Part shown: in pieces, positions 26,188 to 38,623 of the stretch | Layout of the letters: each line of letters begins with the position of its first letter | Position numbering within the stretch: the first letter of the stretch is position 1 | NCBI RefSeq assembly: GCF_021917145.1 | Contig: NC_061066.1 | Span: 62,001-126,000 of the forward strand | Source of the DNA: Hypomesus transpacificus | Taxonomy: Eukaryota; Chordata; Actinopteri; Osmeriformes; Osmeridae | Length of the DNA: 64,000 nt | Direction of reading: 5' to 3' | Program-made: the position numbers and the translations under genes | The notes under the pieces: generated by a model | Seen by the model: the letters and a program-made list of their open reading frames with translations, nothing else | Told to the model about the DNA's origin: nothing | Databases searched by the model: none

Positions 26188-27521
26188 CTCTAGACCGTCA
26201 CCTCCATGTTCCCCTTCTTGGAGTCCCACTGTTTGATGGACTGGAGTTTTCGAAAAGTTTCTATCTTGTGACACGTGGCATGAGACCTACTTTATCCATA
26301 GAGTGAATGAAACAGGATCTTGTATGTACTGTAACCTGAACAGCTGCCTTTCAGTTCCTGGCCATTGGGAATGCTGACAAACAAGTTTAACAGTCTCACA
26401 TGGTGCGGTTGCAGACACATGCACACACACACACACACACACACAGATCAAACACACAAGCTTACACAAATCACTCCATTCACCCTGTCTTGGCTGTCAT
26501 ACAGGTCTTTATTGTTCTGGAACATTTACTTTTCCTCTTATTCATAACACACTGAATACCTCTAAGATCATTTGAACCAAACTGACTTGATGGTGGAGCA
26601 TACAAGTTCATCAAGCAATGGAGGGACCACCTAAATGTGTTGGCACATTTGGCAAGAACATATTATCACCTGGATGTCTAGGAATGCTTACAGTACTCTT
26701 ATTCTCCAAAGAAAGCATGATATGATGAGGTTTGCTCTATATGAAAGTGACATAATGTTGTACAGTTAACGTTGGTAATGTCTTAGCCCTTGTCTTAGCC
26801 CTAATAACTGATAGCCATGTTTTCATTGGTTTGTTTACTGACTTGGGCAGTTTGCCGCTATGCAACATTTAAGAACACGAGCAATAATGGACTTTCAAGC
26901 ACTTTCCTAGTGTTTGAAGGTTTCCTATAACATCAGGACAGTATATGATAACTATATCTGTGGTGAATAGATCCAAGTAATTTACTCACACATATCGCTC
27001 TGGATAAGAGCGTCTGCTAAATGACTACATGTAAAATGACTAAATGTAATATCATACTTGCAACGTGCTGTAATTGAGAGTTTCAAAGACAGGTAATCAG
27101 TAATAAGAATGATGATTTTATCATGTTGCAATTATGCTTTTGGTATACCTAATACATCTCATATGAGGTAATCCTATTGTGCTGGGTTATATATAGGGAA
27201 TAATGAAATATTTGACATTGTTACGGAAATGTATTAGATGAACTCAAATGCCATTTGAGTGACATTGTGTCACTAAGAAGACACTAGACTTGAGTTTTGT
27301 TGAGCAGTGAAGGACATGACTGTGGTAGCTCCCCAGTTGGCTGAGGGGTATTTTTCTTCCCTCTTGCCTCCCACACCAAACCAGACCATGAAATGTGGGC
27401 TGAATTTTACTACTTAGTTGTTGGGAAAGAAAAATAATATTCTTTAGCCATAGAATCCATAAATACTTAGATAATAATACTTGCTTGTTGTTTTGCTGCT
27501 TTGTTGTTGATGATGTTCCCC

Positions 27522-27554
<33 letters not shown>

Positions 27555-30500
27555 GTGTGTGTGTGTGTGCGTGTGTGTGTGTGTGTGTGTGTTAGAGCCT
27601 GTGTGTTTGTCTGTGTGCATGTGTAGGTGTGAAAGAGAAAGAAAGATAGACGTATGGTTTTGTTGATGTATATGGGAGTGAAAGCTGTCCATTTCCATGC
27701 TGTCTGTATTTCTCATAAGACTCCGGTTTTTGTAGTTAATCTACAGTCATTTTGAAGTATCCTGAGTAACTAAGAGTTACAAGGACGTTTATTGTTTTCA
27801 AGACTCCGGTTTTGTAGTGTAATCTACAATTACTATCGAAGGATCCGATGCAGCACATTGTGCTACATACATTGTTTTTGCACACACACAAAAACACACA
27901 AAAACACACACACACACACAGGGGATGTGCAAGAGACAGTTTGCAGGCTCTGAATATTCAAGGTGCGTATGCTACGAGTCCAAATGAACAGTTCTATATT
28001 GTCTTTTGAGTGCTTTATCATCCAATGTTGCTGCTATCATGGTAGACCCAACATCTTTCCTTTCTATACTTCTTTCTTAACTCTGAAATGTCAGTTGTTT
28101 TGTTCAGTATGATATGCACACATGCACACTTAATGCACATTTGTAACTAAATAAAGAGACTAATATACATGAACTCAGTCAAATGAGATATTTGAGTTAC
28201 TCGTCACAGGTCTTTTAATATGGAATGTAATGCACCATTAGATGGCTTATAATGATTGACCATGTGGAGAATGATTCACCATGGCTTTCACCTCCAGTGG
28301 ATCAGCTAGTATATAGGTGGATGAGATTAGAGAAAGAACACAGGACGCAAACAAGCTTCCTTTGAGTACAATATCTCATCTTAGACTGGTATCTGTAGTT
28401 GTAGGCTATATTTGGTAGTTTCAACCTCAATCCATTCTGCTGAGACAGCTGTGGGTGTAACACTTCTTGGACGTTTTATAGTGGGAGAGCTTTCTGGCTG
28501 CATAGCATTTCACCCAGATTCTTCAGAGAACCTCTCTCCCAAAGAGTGTGAAGTAATGTGTGTGTTTCAGCAAAAAGAGAGAGCTTCTGGAATCTATACT
28601 CTGGGAGTGTGAATGAAGGCAACTGACGCTGGAGTTTTCAGGGTGTGTATATTCGTGCTTATATGTGTATGTGTAAGAGGTTGTTCTGCAGACAGGAAGT
28701 GAGGAAATGAGCATGTTTGGGGCCACATAATTAGAAACAGACAGACACACCCACTCAAGAGTGCCCTCTCACACAGAGTCCCATCTCCCTGTCAAACAAA
28801 CACACAATAGAATTCCTATTAGGCCGTAGGTCAGGCAAATCCTCAACACAGTAAAAGGAAGCAAGGCAAAATGTACTCATTAACAAACATTTTATTAATA
28901 ACACTAGGCAGAATGGCGTACAAAGCTGGTGCAGAATGGCCCATGCAGTAGAATACAGATTACCTACAGACAGTAAAAATCAAACAAGATATAGGAAGTG
29001 AGTTTCACACTCCAGAGGCAGCTTATAGTATCTTATCTATTTGTCCAAAAGCTTTACCACAATACAGCACAGAAACCCAAATCAACACAAAGTCTAATAT
29101 CATCAAAAATAACTCCATGGGAAACTAAAATGGAACACCTAGAATGCTAAATGCTGGAAAAATAAAGACTATATACTCATTATATATTCTTATTTCTGAT
29201 GATGAAACGCTGGTCAGTCATCGCTGGTCTCTTGCTAAGACCCCCTGTCTGGGTCATCACCACGGCAACATAATGCAACAAGTTATTCCAACAGGGATAG
29301 CGTTAAACAGGGGGAAACACAGTAGTCCTCAGGAACACACACACTGTCCTCCCTCTGTACAGCTCCTGGCTCCTCCCTAGACTGCCTGTTACAGCGTCTC
29401 ATCAGTAGCTTGGTGACTCCATCCCCCCTCCCCTCCCCTCTCCCTTATTTCTCTCAGTCTTGTGACATACAGTGTGTGATGTAGGTAGACAGAGGGGAGA
29501 AAAAAAACACTGAATAACAGATGTTTCCAGTAAGTGAAGCACAGTCAATCTCAAAATCCCCCTCCCCACCCACCCACCCAGCATTTCATGTTCTCCCTCT
29601 CTCTCACACACACACACATTCAGCATATTCTCTCCGCTTCTCTGGCGCATGTGTGAGAGCCCTATCCATGTCTTTGAGGGAAGCCTGTGGCCCTGTCTGG
29701 ATGCCTGACTGGCTGTCTATCTGGGATCATGTCTGTCCATCCGGCCAGTCAGCTGGTCATTCGTTTCAAGGTCTTTTTCCCCCACTGTTTGAGCTTCTCC
29801 TTCAGACAGGTGGTTGGTTTGTGTGCTGGTGACGTGCCCGGTGGCAGACAGAAAGGAAGGGGTGGCCTGGGCCCCCTAGACTGGGCGAAAGGGGTGAACC
29901 CTGCCCACCCATCCTCCCTCCCTCTTCCTCCTGCAGCAGCAGGGTTGGGTGTCAGGCGCTTGCGTCAGTGGGGGCGGCTGGCGGCCTTGCTCCCTGGTCA
30001 AGCAAGACCGGTCCTCCACACGTCTCTCTCTCTCTCTTTCTCTCGTTTGCGCTCGCTCTCTCACTCGCTTGTTTGCTCCCTTGGCCAGACTCCATCAGCG
30101 TCTCCTGGAGGAGAGAGCGGAGAGCGGCAGGTTACTGTAGCAGCTGCCTTCCACAGCAGCCTCCTCTACGCCTCCAGCTCTCCATCACCTCCTAGACAAC
30201 AACACAACTTGTTCACCATTTGTTTTAATTCACTGTCCTTTCTTAAACCTTCAGTCACTTGTTCATACCTCCAGCCCTCCCACCTCTCTGCCCCAGACTT
30301 AAAAACCATGCGTTGCTATTGAACAGAATATCGTAATGAACAGATTAGCCCCCACCGTGAACGAAAGGACTGTTACATACAGATTTCTCAAACCACAGTT
30401 GTGCCTGACTGCTTGGTATTATGCATACATTCCTGGGAGGCTAATGTGAGAGTTTAAATATCCACTCTGCTTTTGTCACACTAATTATTTCATCAAAGGA

Positions 30501-30742
30501 CACACAAAAAACAAGCCTCTGTCGTTGTGTTTTCTTTTTTCTAAAGCAATCTTTATTTTAAACTTTTTCCTCATTTTTACACAATAATAAATAAGAGAAT
30601 AAATGCGTGAGAAACACAGCATTTGGAATAAAACACAAATGGCAGAGTTCAGGAGGGACATCTGCTTCAAACAACTTAACTAAACAACCTAAGGTCCTCA
30701 TATCATCTGGTGGGAGCAGTTCTCTGAGGCACGGCCGGCTTA
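26188..30742. other. proser2 3' UTR and convergent intergenic DNA
   Basis: No coding exon is recognised. Candidate signals are AATAAA at 28150-28155 (plus strand, proser2) and AATAAA on the minus strand at 30552-30557 (upf2). A (GT)n tract occupies 27522-27592. Two imperfect direct copies of a block starting GACTCCGGTTTT lie near 27719 and 27801. The rest shows nothing I can name. Confidence 0.5.
26995..27050 (+). mobile_element. SINE 3'-tail fragment
   Basis: CGCTCTGGATAAGAGCGTCT followed by GCTAAATGAC and short ATGTAAAATGAC repeats. It is the same tail as in the two longer SINE copies near 50.5 and 57.7 kb, here without the tRNA-like head, so 5'-truncated. Confidence 0.85.
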
Positions 30743-30890
30743 TGCTCTCTTGCTCCTGGATCTCATATCTCTCTGCTCTCTTGCTCCTGGATCTCATATC
30801 TCTCTGCTCTCTTGCTCCTGGATCTCATATCTCGCTGCTCTCTTGCTCCTGGATCTCATATCTCTCTGCTCTCTTGCTCCTGCTGTCTGT
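30743..30890. repeat. 31-bp tandem repeat in the upf2 3' end
   Basis: Four full copies and a partial one of a 31-bp unit containing CTCTCTTGCTCCTGGATCTC. It lies just downstream (in transcript sense) of the inferred upf2 stop codon, so probably in the 3' UTR. Confidence 0.9.
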
Positions 30891-30909
30891 CTTGCCTTTC
30901 TTGTCTCTC

Positions 30910-33900
30910 TCATTTCTCAAGCCTTCTGTTCAGGTGTAGAGATCCCCACAAGGCAGAGTCAGTTAGGTGACCGGCACATGACATGAGATCCACTCTAATG
31001 TCCACTGTCTAATGTAAACCCCCAGCTGTTAACACTGTATGTTGTGTGTGTTCTCTAGCTAGTCTCTGTGTGTGTGTGTGTGTTCTCCAGTTAGGATGGA
31101 GTCTCACCTTCCTCCAGTCTTGAAGATGAGGTCGGCGTTAGGAGCACCTTTAGGGTGCTGGTAGCGTGGCCGACGCTCGCGGTTGGTGTTGGCCGGAGCC
31201 GGACGCTGGGCCAGGGACTGCATCATCTCTGCACACACACACCCAGGGTTAACACAACCACACAAAAGCCCCTCATGTCCTCATTCCGTGTGTGTGTGTC
31301 CGTGGTGTGTGTGTCTGTGGTGTGTGTCCCCGTGGTGTGTGTCTGTGGTGTGTGTGTGTCCGTGGTGTGTGTGTGTCCGTGGTGTGTGTCCTACCCTGGT
31401 AGTCCTCCTGTTCCTGCCTCTCGTTGATGTCCAGGGTGAGCTTCTTCATGCGCATGCGCTCCTCCTGCTCAGCCTGCTGCTGGTTGAAGTGATTGGCCGC
31501 CAGGTGAGAGGACAGCGGCACGTTCAAGATCTTATACTGCAGGAGGGGGAGAGAGGGAGGAACGTTCAAGATCTTATACTGCAGGAGGGGGAGAGAGGGA
31601 GGAACGTTCAAGATCTTATACAGCAGGAGGGGGAGAGAGGGAGGAACGTTCAAGATCTTATACTGCAGGAGGGGGAGAGAGGGAGGAACGTTCAAGATCT
31701 TATACAGCAGGAGGGGGAGAGAGGGAGGAACGTTCAAGATCTTATACAGCAGGAGGGGGAGAGAGGGAGGAACATTCAAGATCTTATACTGCAGGAGGGG
31801 GAGAGAGGGAGGAACATTCAGAGTCAACAGCTGGGAGTCGAAGCCATACTCCCAGTCTACATAAATGTAGAGGGCCAAACACTATTTCGCAAAAACCATT
31901 CCATTCATTTAATGATTCCATTCTAGGCTTTGAAGTGTGTTTTTCTGAGAAGCCCTCTGGAGAAAGCATAAAGGGCACTCCCATCGGAATGTGTGTGTGT
32001 GTGTGAGAGAGAGTGAGAGAGAGAGTGAGAGATGGGTGGGTTAATTTGAGCTGGGATCCAGGTACATCACGTAACAGACATGTTCCTGAACTTAGACAGG
32101 AGCCCCTTCTCCAGGGCCCACCCCAGGATTCACTCAGCCAACGGCTTCCAGCTGTGCGTAGAACTAAAACGTCATCCCTCCTTCATAACAACTCTAAATA
32201 TCAACAATGACGGGATGTGTCCCAGTCCCTGACGGAGTCTGTCTCTGAGTAAATAACAGTAATGCTGTTTGCATAGAGGTCGTAATTCAGAAATGTTCTG
32301 TCTAAAAGTCTTGTGTGTAGAGTGTAGAATACTTTTCCAAAACTCTCTGGATAAAAACTGGACACACCCTACAGTACATGAGCTGGTCTCTGCCCCCAAA
32401 CCACACATTCCACCCTTGGAGGGTGCCTAAATACACACACGGCTGCAACACATGAGTCAATATTATCGCAGAGGCTGTCTAACACTGCCCAATCTGTGGA
32501 GAGAGCTAACTGACCCACTATGGAAGAAAATAGGGCATATACGTGTGTGTGTGTGTACCTGCTGCTTGTTGCCCTTGCGCGTGAGCATGACAAACTGCAT
32601 GGTGTCGGAGCCGTCGGCGTCGCCCTCCCCAGTGCATGCTGGTTCGGGCCCCTTCTTCAGCTGGCTCTTCAGCTGCAGGGGGATGGCTACGTCCAGCTGG
32701 TGCACCTTGACCGCCTCGCCGCTGCGCTGCTAAACAATGGACACACACAGTGAGACCTCCTGAGGGGGGGGGGGGGGGGGGGGGGGGGGTGTCGGCCTGG
32801 GCAGAAGCCAGGGGAGGGAGGAGCAGGAGTGGGTTACCTGAAGGTTCTCCAGCATCATCTTATCCAGAGCCTGGATGAAGTCCTCGTCCTCAGCACAGGC
32901 CACGTGCTTCAGCCCTCCCCCACGCAGGGTCACCTCCTGCCATGGGTCAGCACCGGGCGGTTAGGAACACAGCACACACACAAACACACCCACGCTACGG
33001 ACAGATAAACCCCGCATCTTACATTGCTCTCGTCGTCAGTTTCGTTCTCCTTGTTGGAGTCGGTCAGGTAGTCAGTGTTCTCCTCCTCCTCTTCCTCCCT
33101 CTCTTCCTCCTCGTTCTCCGACCCTTCCTGGAACACACAGGGGATTGGTGTGTTGTGGTTCATGTCTTTACCACACAGACGTGTTAGCTGAAGCAGGCAG
33201 GCAGCACTGGAGGCTGTGCCTGGATCAGCTGAAGCAGGCCAGCAGGCAGCACTGGAGGCTGTGCCTGGAGGGGAGCGATGGTCTCACCTCCTCCTCTGGC
33301 TCGTTCATCTCGCTCTCGTTGCCTGACTGTTCCTCGGTCTCCGCCCCTCCCTCCTCATCATCATCGTCGTCCTCCTCATCCAGAGCCTCTCCTTCTCCCA
33401 AGGCACTGGAGCACCGGCCGTCCTTCTCCATGGCCAGACCTGCGGCGGGCGGGGACACACATACAGTTACACACACATACAGTTAGTACAACTGCAAATA
33501 CCAGCAAACGTTAAGAGTTGCAGGCACTTTCTTCTTAAGAACAAGCTAAGCCTTTTGCATAATAGCTACTGATTGTTATGAGAAGGCTGTCTGGTGAGCA
33601 ATATCCCCACAGACTGAGCTGGCTTTGCTGCTCCCAGGTTCTGAATAGTATGATTACAAGCAAGCCAGGAATATAATGACAGATTATATCCTAGACCAAA
33701 AAAAACTTTTATGTTCTTCAAGCTTAAGATACAGGGGCCTAATTGAGCTTAACTGGGACAGGTGGGGTGGTTTGTACACAGAACCTAGAGAGCAAGTCTC
33801 TCTGGCCTTCCAGCTGGTCTGACAGTGCTGGGGTAGGACGAGGGAAAGGGGACGAGGCCCTGGCTGGAAACAGCAGGCCTCGGTTCAGCAGAGGACTGAG

Positions 33901-34535
33901 GAATGCCTTATCCAGGTGATTGGATGAAAGGTAGGAAACAATGGGCCAGTGTTCAGCCAGGGCCCACCGTCACCCTCATCAATCACTCTCCCCTCTTCTT
34001 CATCCGATACACACACACACACACACACACAGATCCGACACGCACACACAAGGTAGGGCTATCAGGAGCAGTCCCGCATGTTTCCGATCAACACCTTGAA
34101 ACCCAGAACAATGCTTTGTGTCTGTGCATTTACAAGGGCCTGTATATTTACACAGTGACTCAACACATTACACCTGCCACAGGAATGCCTGTCTGTATCT
34201 CCTGGTTCTCCTCTTCTGCCTCTTTCTCTTCCCTAGCGCAGGCAGATCCCCTCTTCTCTTCCTCTGCTTTCTCTCCGCTCTGTCTCCCTGTCCTCATCCG
34301 CCTCTCCAGCGCTTTGATTTCCAATTCTACTGCAGCAAACTCACTAGCGTTAGTCGAGGGGAATCAGTGTACATGCTGAGATAGCGTATGCTGGCAATGT
34401 TTCACATAGTGTAGATTGTGGTGCAGGCTGAAACCCGATTGCTTAAGCCACACTACACCGCTGCCAAAAATGACAGAAGTATTTTAGGCATGCGGGTTTT
34501 AGTACCAGTTTATGGCTGTGAGCTGGTTTGGCTAC

Positions 34536-34567
<32 letters not shown>

Positions 34568-37500
34568 GGGAGAGTGAAGAAACTCGTCTGACAGAGAGAC
34601 AAAGGGCAAAAAAGGTGAATCCTCCCACGCAAGGAGGAATGCCGTTCATCAGGGCCAACAGAGAGCAGGAGTGGGCCAACCAGAGGAGCTGCTCCACCCT
34701 CTCTGTATGTGGGGGGGGGGGGTGTCTGTGTGTGTGTGCACGCATCGTACCTAGTTTGACCAGGACCTCCCTCTCCAGCTCAGCCACCTGTTTGATGGCC
34801 TCTTCCAGGGAGCAGCTGAGCCTCATCTTGGGCCGGAGCATCTCCAGGGTGTCACTGATCATGTAGTCAATGTCTATGGGGAAGGGATGGTCGGCACTCC
34901 ACAACTCCACACTCTTCTTCCACCAGATGTACCGCTGGAGAGCACACACACACACACACACCTTAACAAGCTGTTCACATTATCACTCTGGGAAGTAGAG
35001 TGCCAGAGAACCTGACAGAGCTAAGCTGATAAGAGCAAGTTATTTGAGCAGCCATACCTGAAAGTAGATCAGGAAGCAGTCCAGCTTCCTCTTGCTGGAG
35101 CCTCGGTCAAAGTACTGCCCGCAGGTGTCCAGCAGGGTGCACACCATGCGGATGCGGAACAGGTGCTCGGGGGGGTCCAGGGGGCTGGGGATGCCGTCGG
35201 GGTTCACCCCGAACGAGATGAAGGAGAACAGGGTGCGGAAGATGACGGCAGACTCCACCATGCGGTAGTTGTAGAGCTCCCCCAGGAACTTGGCACTGCT
35301 GATCCTGCGCTGGTTGAACTTGGGCTGGTTCACCTGCAAGGTGGAGAGAGGGATGTGCGGAGGTGAGGGGGAGCTGTCCTCTAAAGTACCCCATTTATCT
35401 ACCTCGATGTTATGCTGGCCCACCATCCTGGTTCCACAGCAGTCTTTCCTAATCCTGGGCTTGTTTTCCCCAGTGTCCTTCCTACCTCCATGCCCAGGGA
35501 TAGCTCCTTATTCTGGGCTTGTTTTCCCCAGTGTCCTGCCTACCTCCATGCCCAGGGATAGCTCCTTATTCTGGGCTTGTTTTCCCCAGTGTCCTGCCTA
35601 CCTCCATGCCCAGGGATAGCTCCTTATTCTGGGCTTGTTTTCCCCAGTGTCCTGCCTACCTCCATGCCCAGGCGGATGTCCTCCAGAACACCATCCACCA
35701 CATGGATGCCCACATCCTCCTGGTAGGCCACCAGGCCGGCCAGCAGGTTAGCCACACAGTGGATGCTGTTGTACTTGACGTTCCAGATGTTGACCATGCA
35801 GCAGATCAGGTAGCTTTTGCTCTCGGGGTCCTGCCAGGGCAGCTTCCTCATCTGCCTCAACACCTGGAGGGGGGAGGAGGAGGAACACATCCAGGGTGTA
35901 ACCAAGAGGAACCACAGATCATGTGACTGATCACGTGGACAAGCTTTTAAAGCCAACCTGCTACAGACACTCCTCACCGGGAGTGGATTGACACATTTTT
36001 AAAAGGCTTTCCGAGCAGGCCAGGATGCAGGGTGATCGGGTCACGTGATGCGTGTCTAACCTTCTCCGTGGTGACCTTGGACAGGTCCTTGTAGAGCAGC
36101 TTGCGGATGTACTCCTGCAGGGGGGGTCTCTTCTTGCGCACGGTCTTCTCCATGGGCGGCGGGTTGCAGTAGTAGTAGGCGTTCTCCACCATGGTCACGT
36201 AGCGGGCGTCCAGGTGCTGAGCCTGCTTCTTACGCATCATTTGTTCCTGAAACACGCACATGACATATGACACTTGGTGAGTCCCAACTCACGATAAAGA
36301 TTGAACCAAATATGGCGACACACTATCTGTGGAATTTAATTGATAAATCAGGTGAGAAAAACATGGGTGGGTTGAGTTTATTTTAGGCCTAGTAATATTC
36401 GATCTGTGAGCGGTGGCTGTGGATGATAACTCTTCACCTTTTGTCTGAGCCTTAAAACCTAGATTCAAGACAAATGGTGACGTCTCGCTTCTCCCAGTTA
36501 GCCACTTAGCCATGAATAGCTCCTGAGTCAGTGGCTCTGAAGACCTGAATAGCCTAGTCCCAAAGCCGTTTAGGACCATTAATTCCAGATTAATAGCCAG
36601 ATTAGACCAGGATTGGCCTCCGGAAGTTCTAAAACCAGAAATCTCTGCAGGATTCTGGGCACAGGGAGTTCTGGGGGAGTTGCGCATATGCTTGTAGGGG
36701 TGTATGGATGTGTTTTAGTGTGTGCGTGCCTGTGTGTGTGTGTGTGTGTGTGTACCAGGAGGACGCTGGTGCGTAGGTGGGAGTCGGGGGATCTGAACAG
36801 GAAGCGTCCGCAGGTCTCCAGCAGGGTGCAGGCCATCTCGATGTGGTGGTGGGAGAAGTCAGACAGCAGCATCTGCAGGGACGCTCAGACGGGTCAAACA
36901 CACACTGACGTGATGTCAGGGCAGCAGCCCACACCTCCACGCCTGGCCGTCATACACCACTTACCTTCAGACAATGAAGCGTGTCTGTTTTGGTAAACAT
37001 CTTGAACTTGGCCAGCTCTCCAATGAACCTAACGGTTTTATTTTTTGTCTCAATATTGATCTGGTCTTTCTTCCGAATCTATGGGGGCACAAGAGGAAAG
37101 TATTTTGAAGGATAAGCACAGACCTGGTATCAAATGAATCGGTTTAGAAGTGACAGAGAGCGTTAGCATTGCTAGGTGCAATAACAAAAGGAACCTACAT
37201 GGAACCTGAAGTCCCCTTTAAGCATGGAGCACAGGTCCTCAGCCACGTCTGACATGCAGGGGTGGAGGGTGGCCACCAGGCGGGAGTAGAAGGGCAGAAG
37301 ATCCAACCTGCAACAGAACAGGCACAGTGAGAGCCACTGACAAGACTCAACCTTCAAATGAGGGACAGGAGCGCCCTCTGCTGGAGACACACACACAATA
37401 CAATGATAATCAGCCAGGGGGAGACAGACCTCTGTCTGGGGACTGTGAAGAGAGCTCGGACCAGCTTCCTCCTGTTGGACTTGGTGTTCATGTTCATGCA

Positions 37501-38592
37501 GAAGTCCATGGCAGCCTGTCACGCACATACAGTCAATGTTGTTAGAAGATTAAAATATGTCAATATGGTGCTACTGGAAGGCCTTACTCCTTCAGTATGG
37601 AAGAGTTGTCTTGCCTTGTCTATGAGGTCTCTGTTGACACAGTTAGGGAGTTGCTGGATGAAGGCGTCAACTATAAGCTTCAGGTGGGAGCCGGTGCTGG
37701 CTTCCTCATCCTCTTGTTCTGCAAATACAGACATGACAAACCATTAGCTGCGGCATGTGCAAGTCCAAAACCCTGGTGCAGAGCCCAGAAAGAAGCCTGC
37801 GAATTCAATATTTAATTGCCATGGTACATAAACATGGAATAAAAAATGATTTAAAATACATCCCGTGTGGATTATTGTATGGCGTTCTCAATGAAACACG
37901 CGTCTCCACCTTTCAAACATACCTGAGCGGCCCATTGCCGTCTTTCCCTGACCTTTCCCTGACCCTAACCTGAAGCCTGCAAAAGACAGCATGCGCATCA
38001 CACACTTCAAGAACAGCCATTCGACTCTCTCTCTCACTCTATCATCTTTATCCTCACACTCTGATAGCTCACTGGGAGCAGTTTGAACCACGCTGGTCCA
38101 CGTGGCTCCGTCTCTACCTTGATCGTCCAGCAGCTTCTTGGCCAGCTCTTCGTTCTCCGCCTCGTCGGTTCCCTCCAGCTCCAGAGGGTCGTCAGTGATG
38201 TCCAGGGCTTCCAGCTCCAGCTCCAGCTCCTCTGTGCTGGCCGCCTCCTTCCCAGCATCTGAGGACAGGACGCCGTGTGGGGGTTAGTCCACGGGCATCG
38301 ATCGCGGACAGAGCCCGAGGGGGGAAATGAGCGCGTGTGCCTGTTGGACCACGTACCTTTGGCCTCTTCTTTGTCTTTAGCCTGGTTGCTCTTTTCGTTG
38401 TCCTTGAACAAGATGGCGGGGACGAAAGCCTTGAGGTCCACCATGTTCTCGTAGAAGTTGCGGGCGTCTTCGTCCTCCCAGATGCCCCCCTCCAGGTCGT
38501 ACTCCCCAGGCTTCCCAGGGGTGAAGATGTCAATGCCAGGGCCATGCTCTACCATCCAGAGAGGGGGAAAAAAGTGTTACGTGACACTCACT

Positions 38593-38623
<31 letters not shown>

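Noticed and set aside
31273-31878. 201-residue minus-strand frame as a separate gene
   Set aside because: It is upf2 exon 19 read back through the 42-bp repeat in its own intron.
33180-33275. Two-copy direct repeat in a upf2 intron
   Set aside because: Only two imperfect copies of about 45 bp, intronic, no splice site included; noted but not notable.
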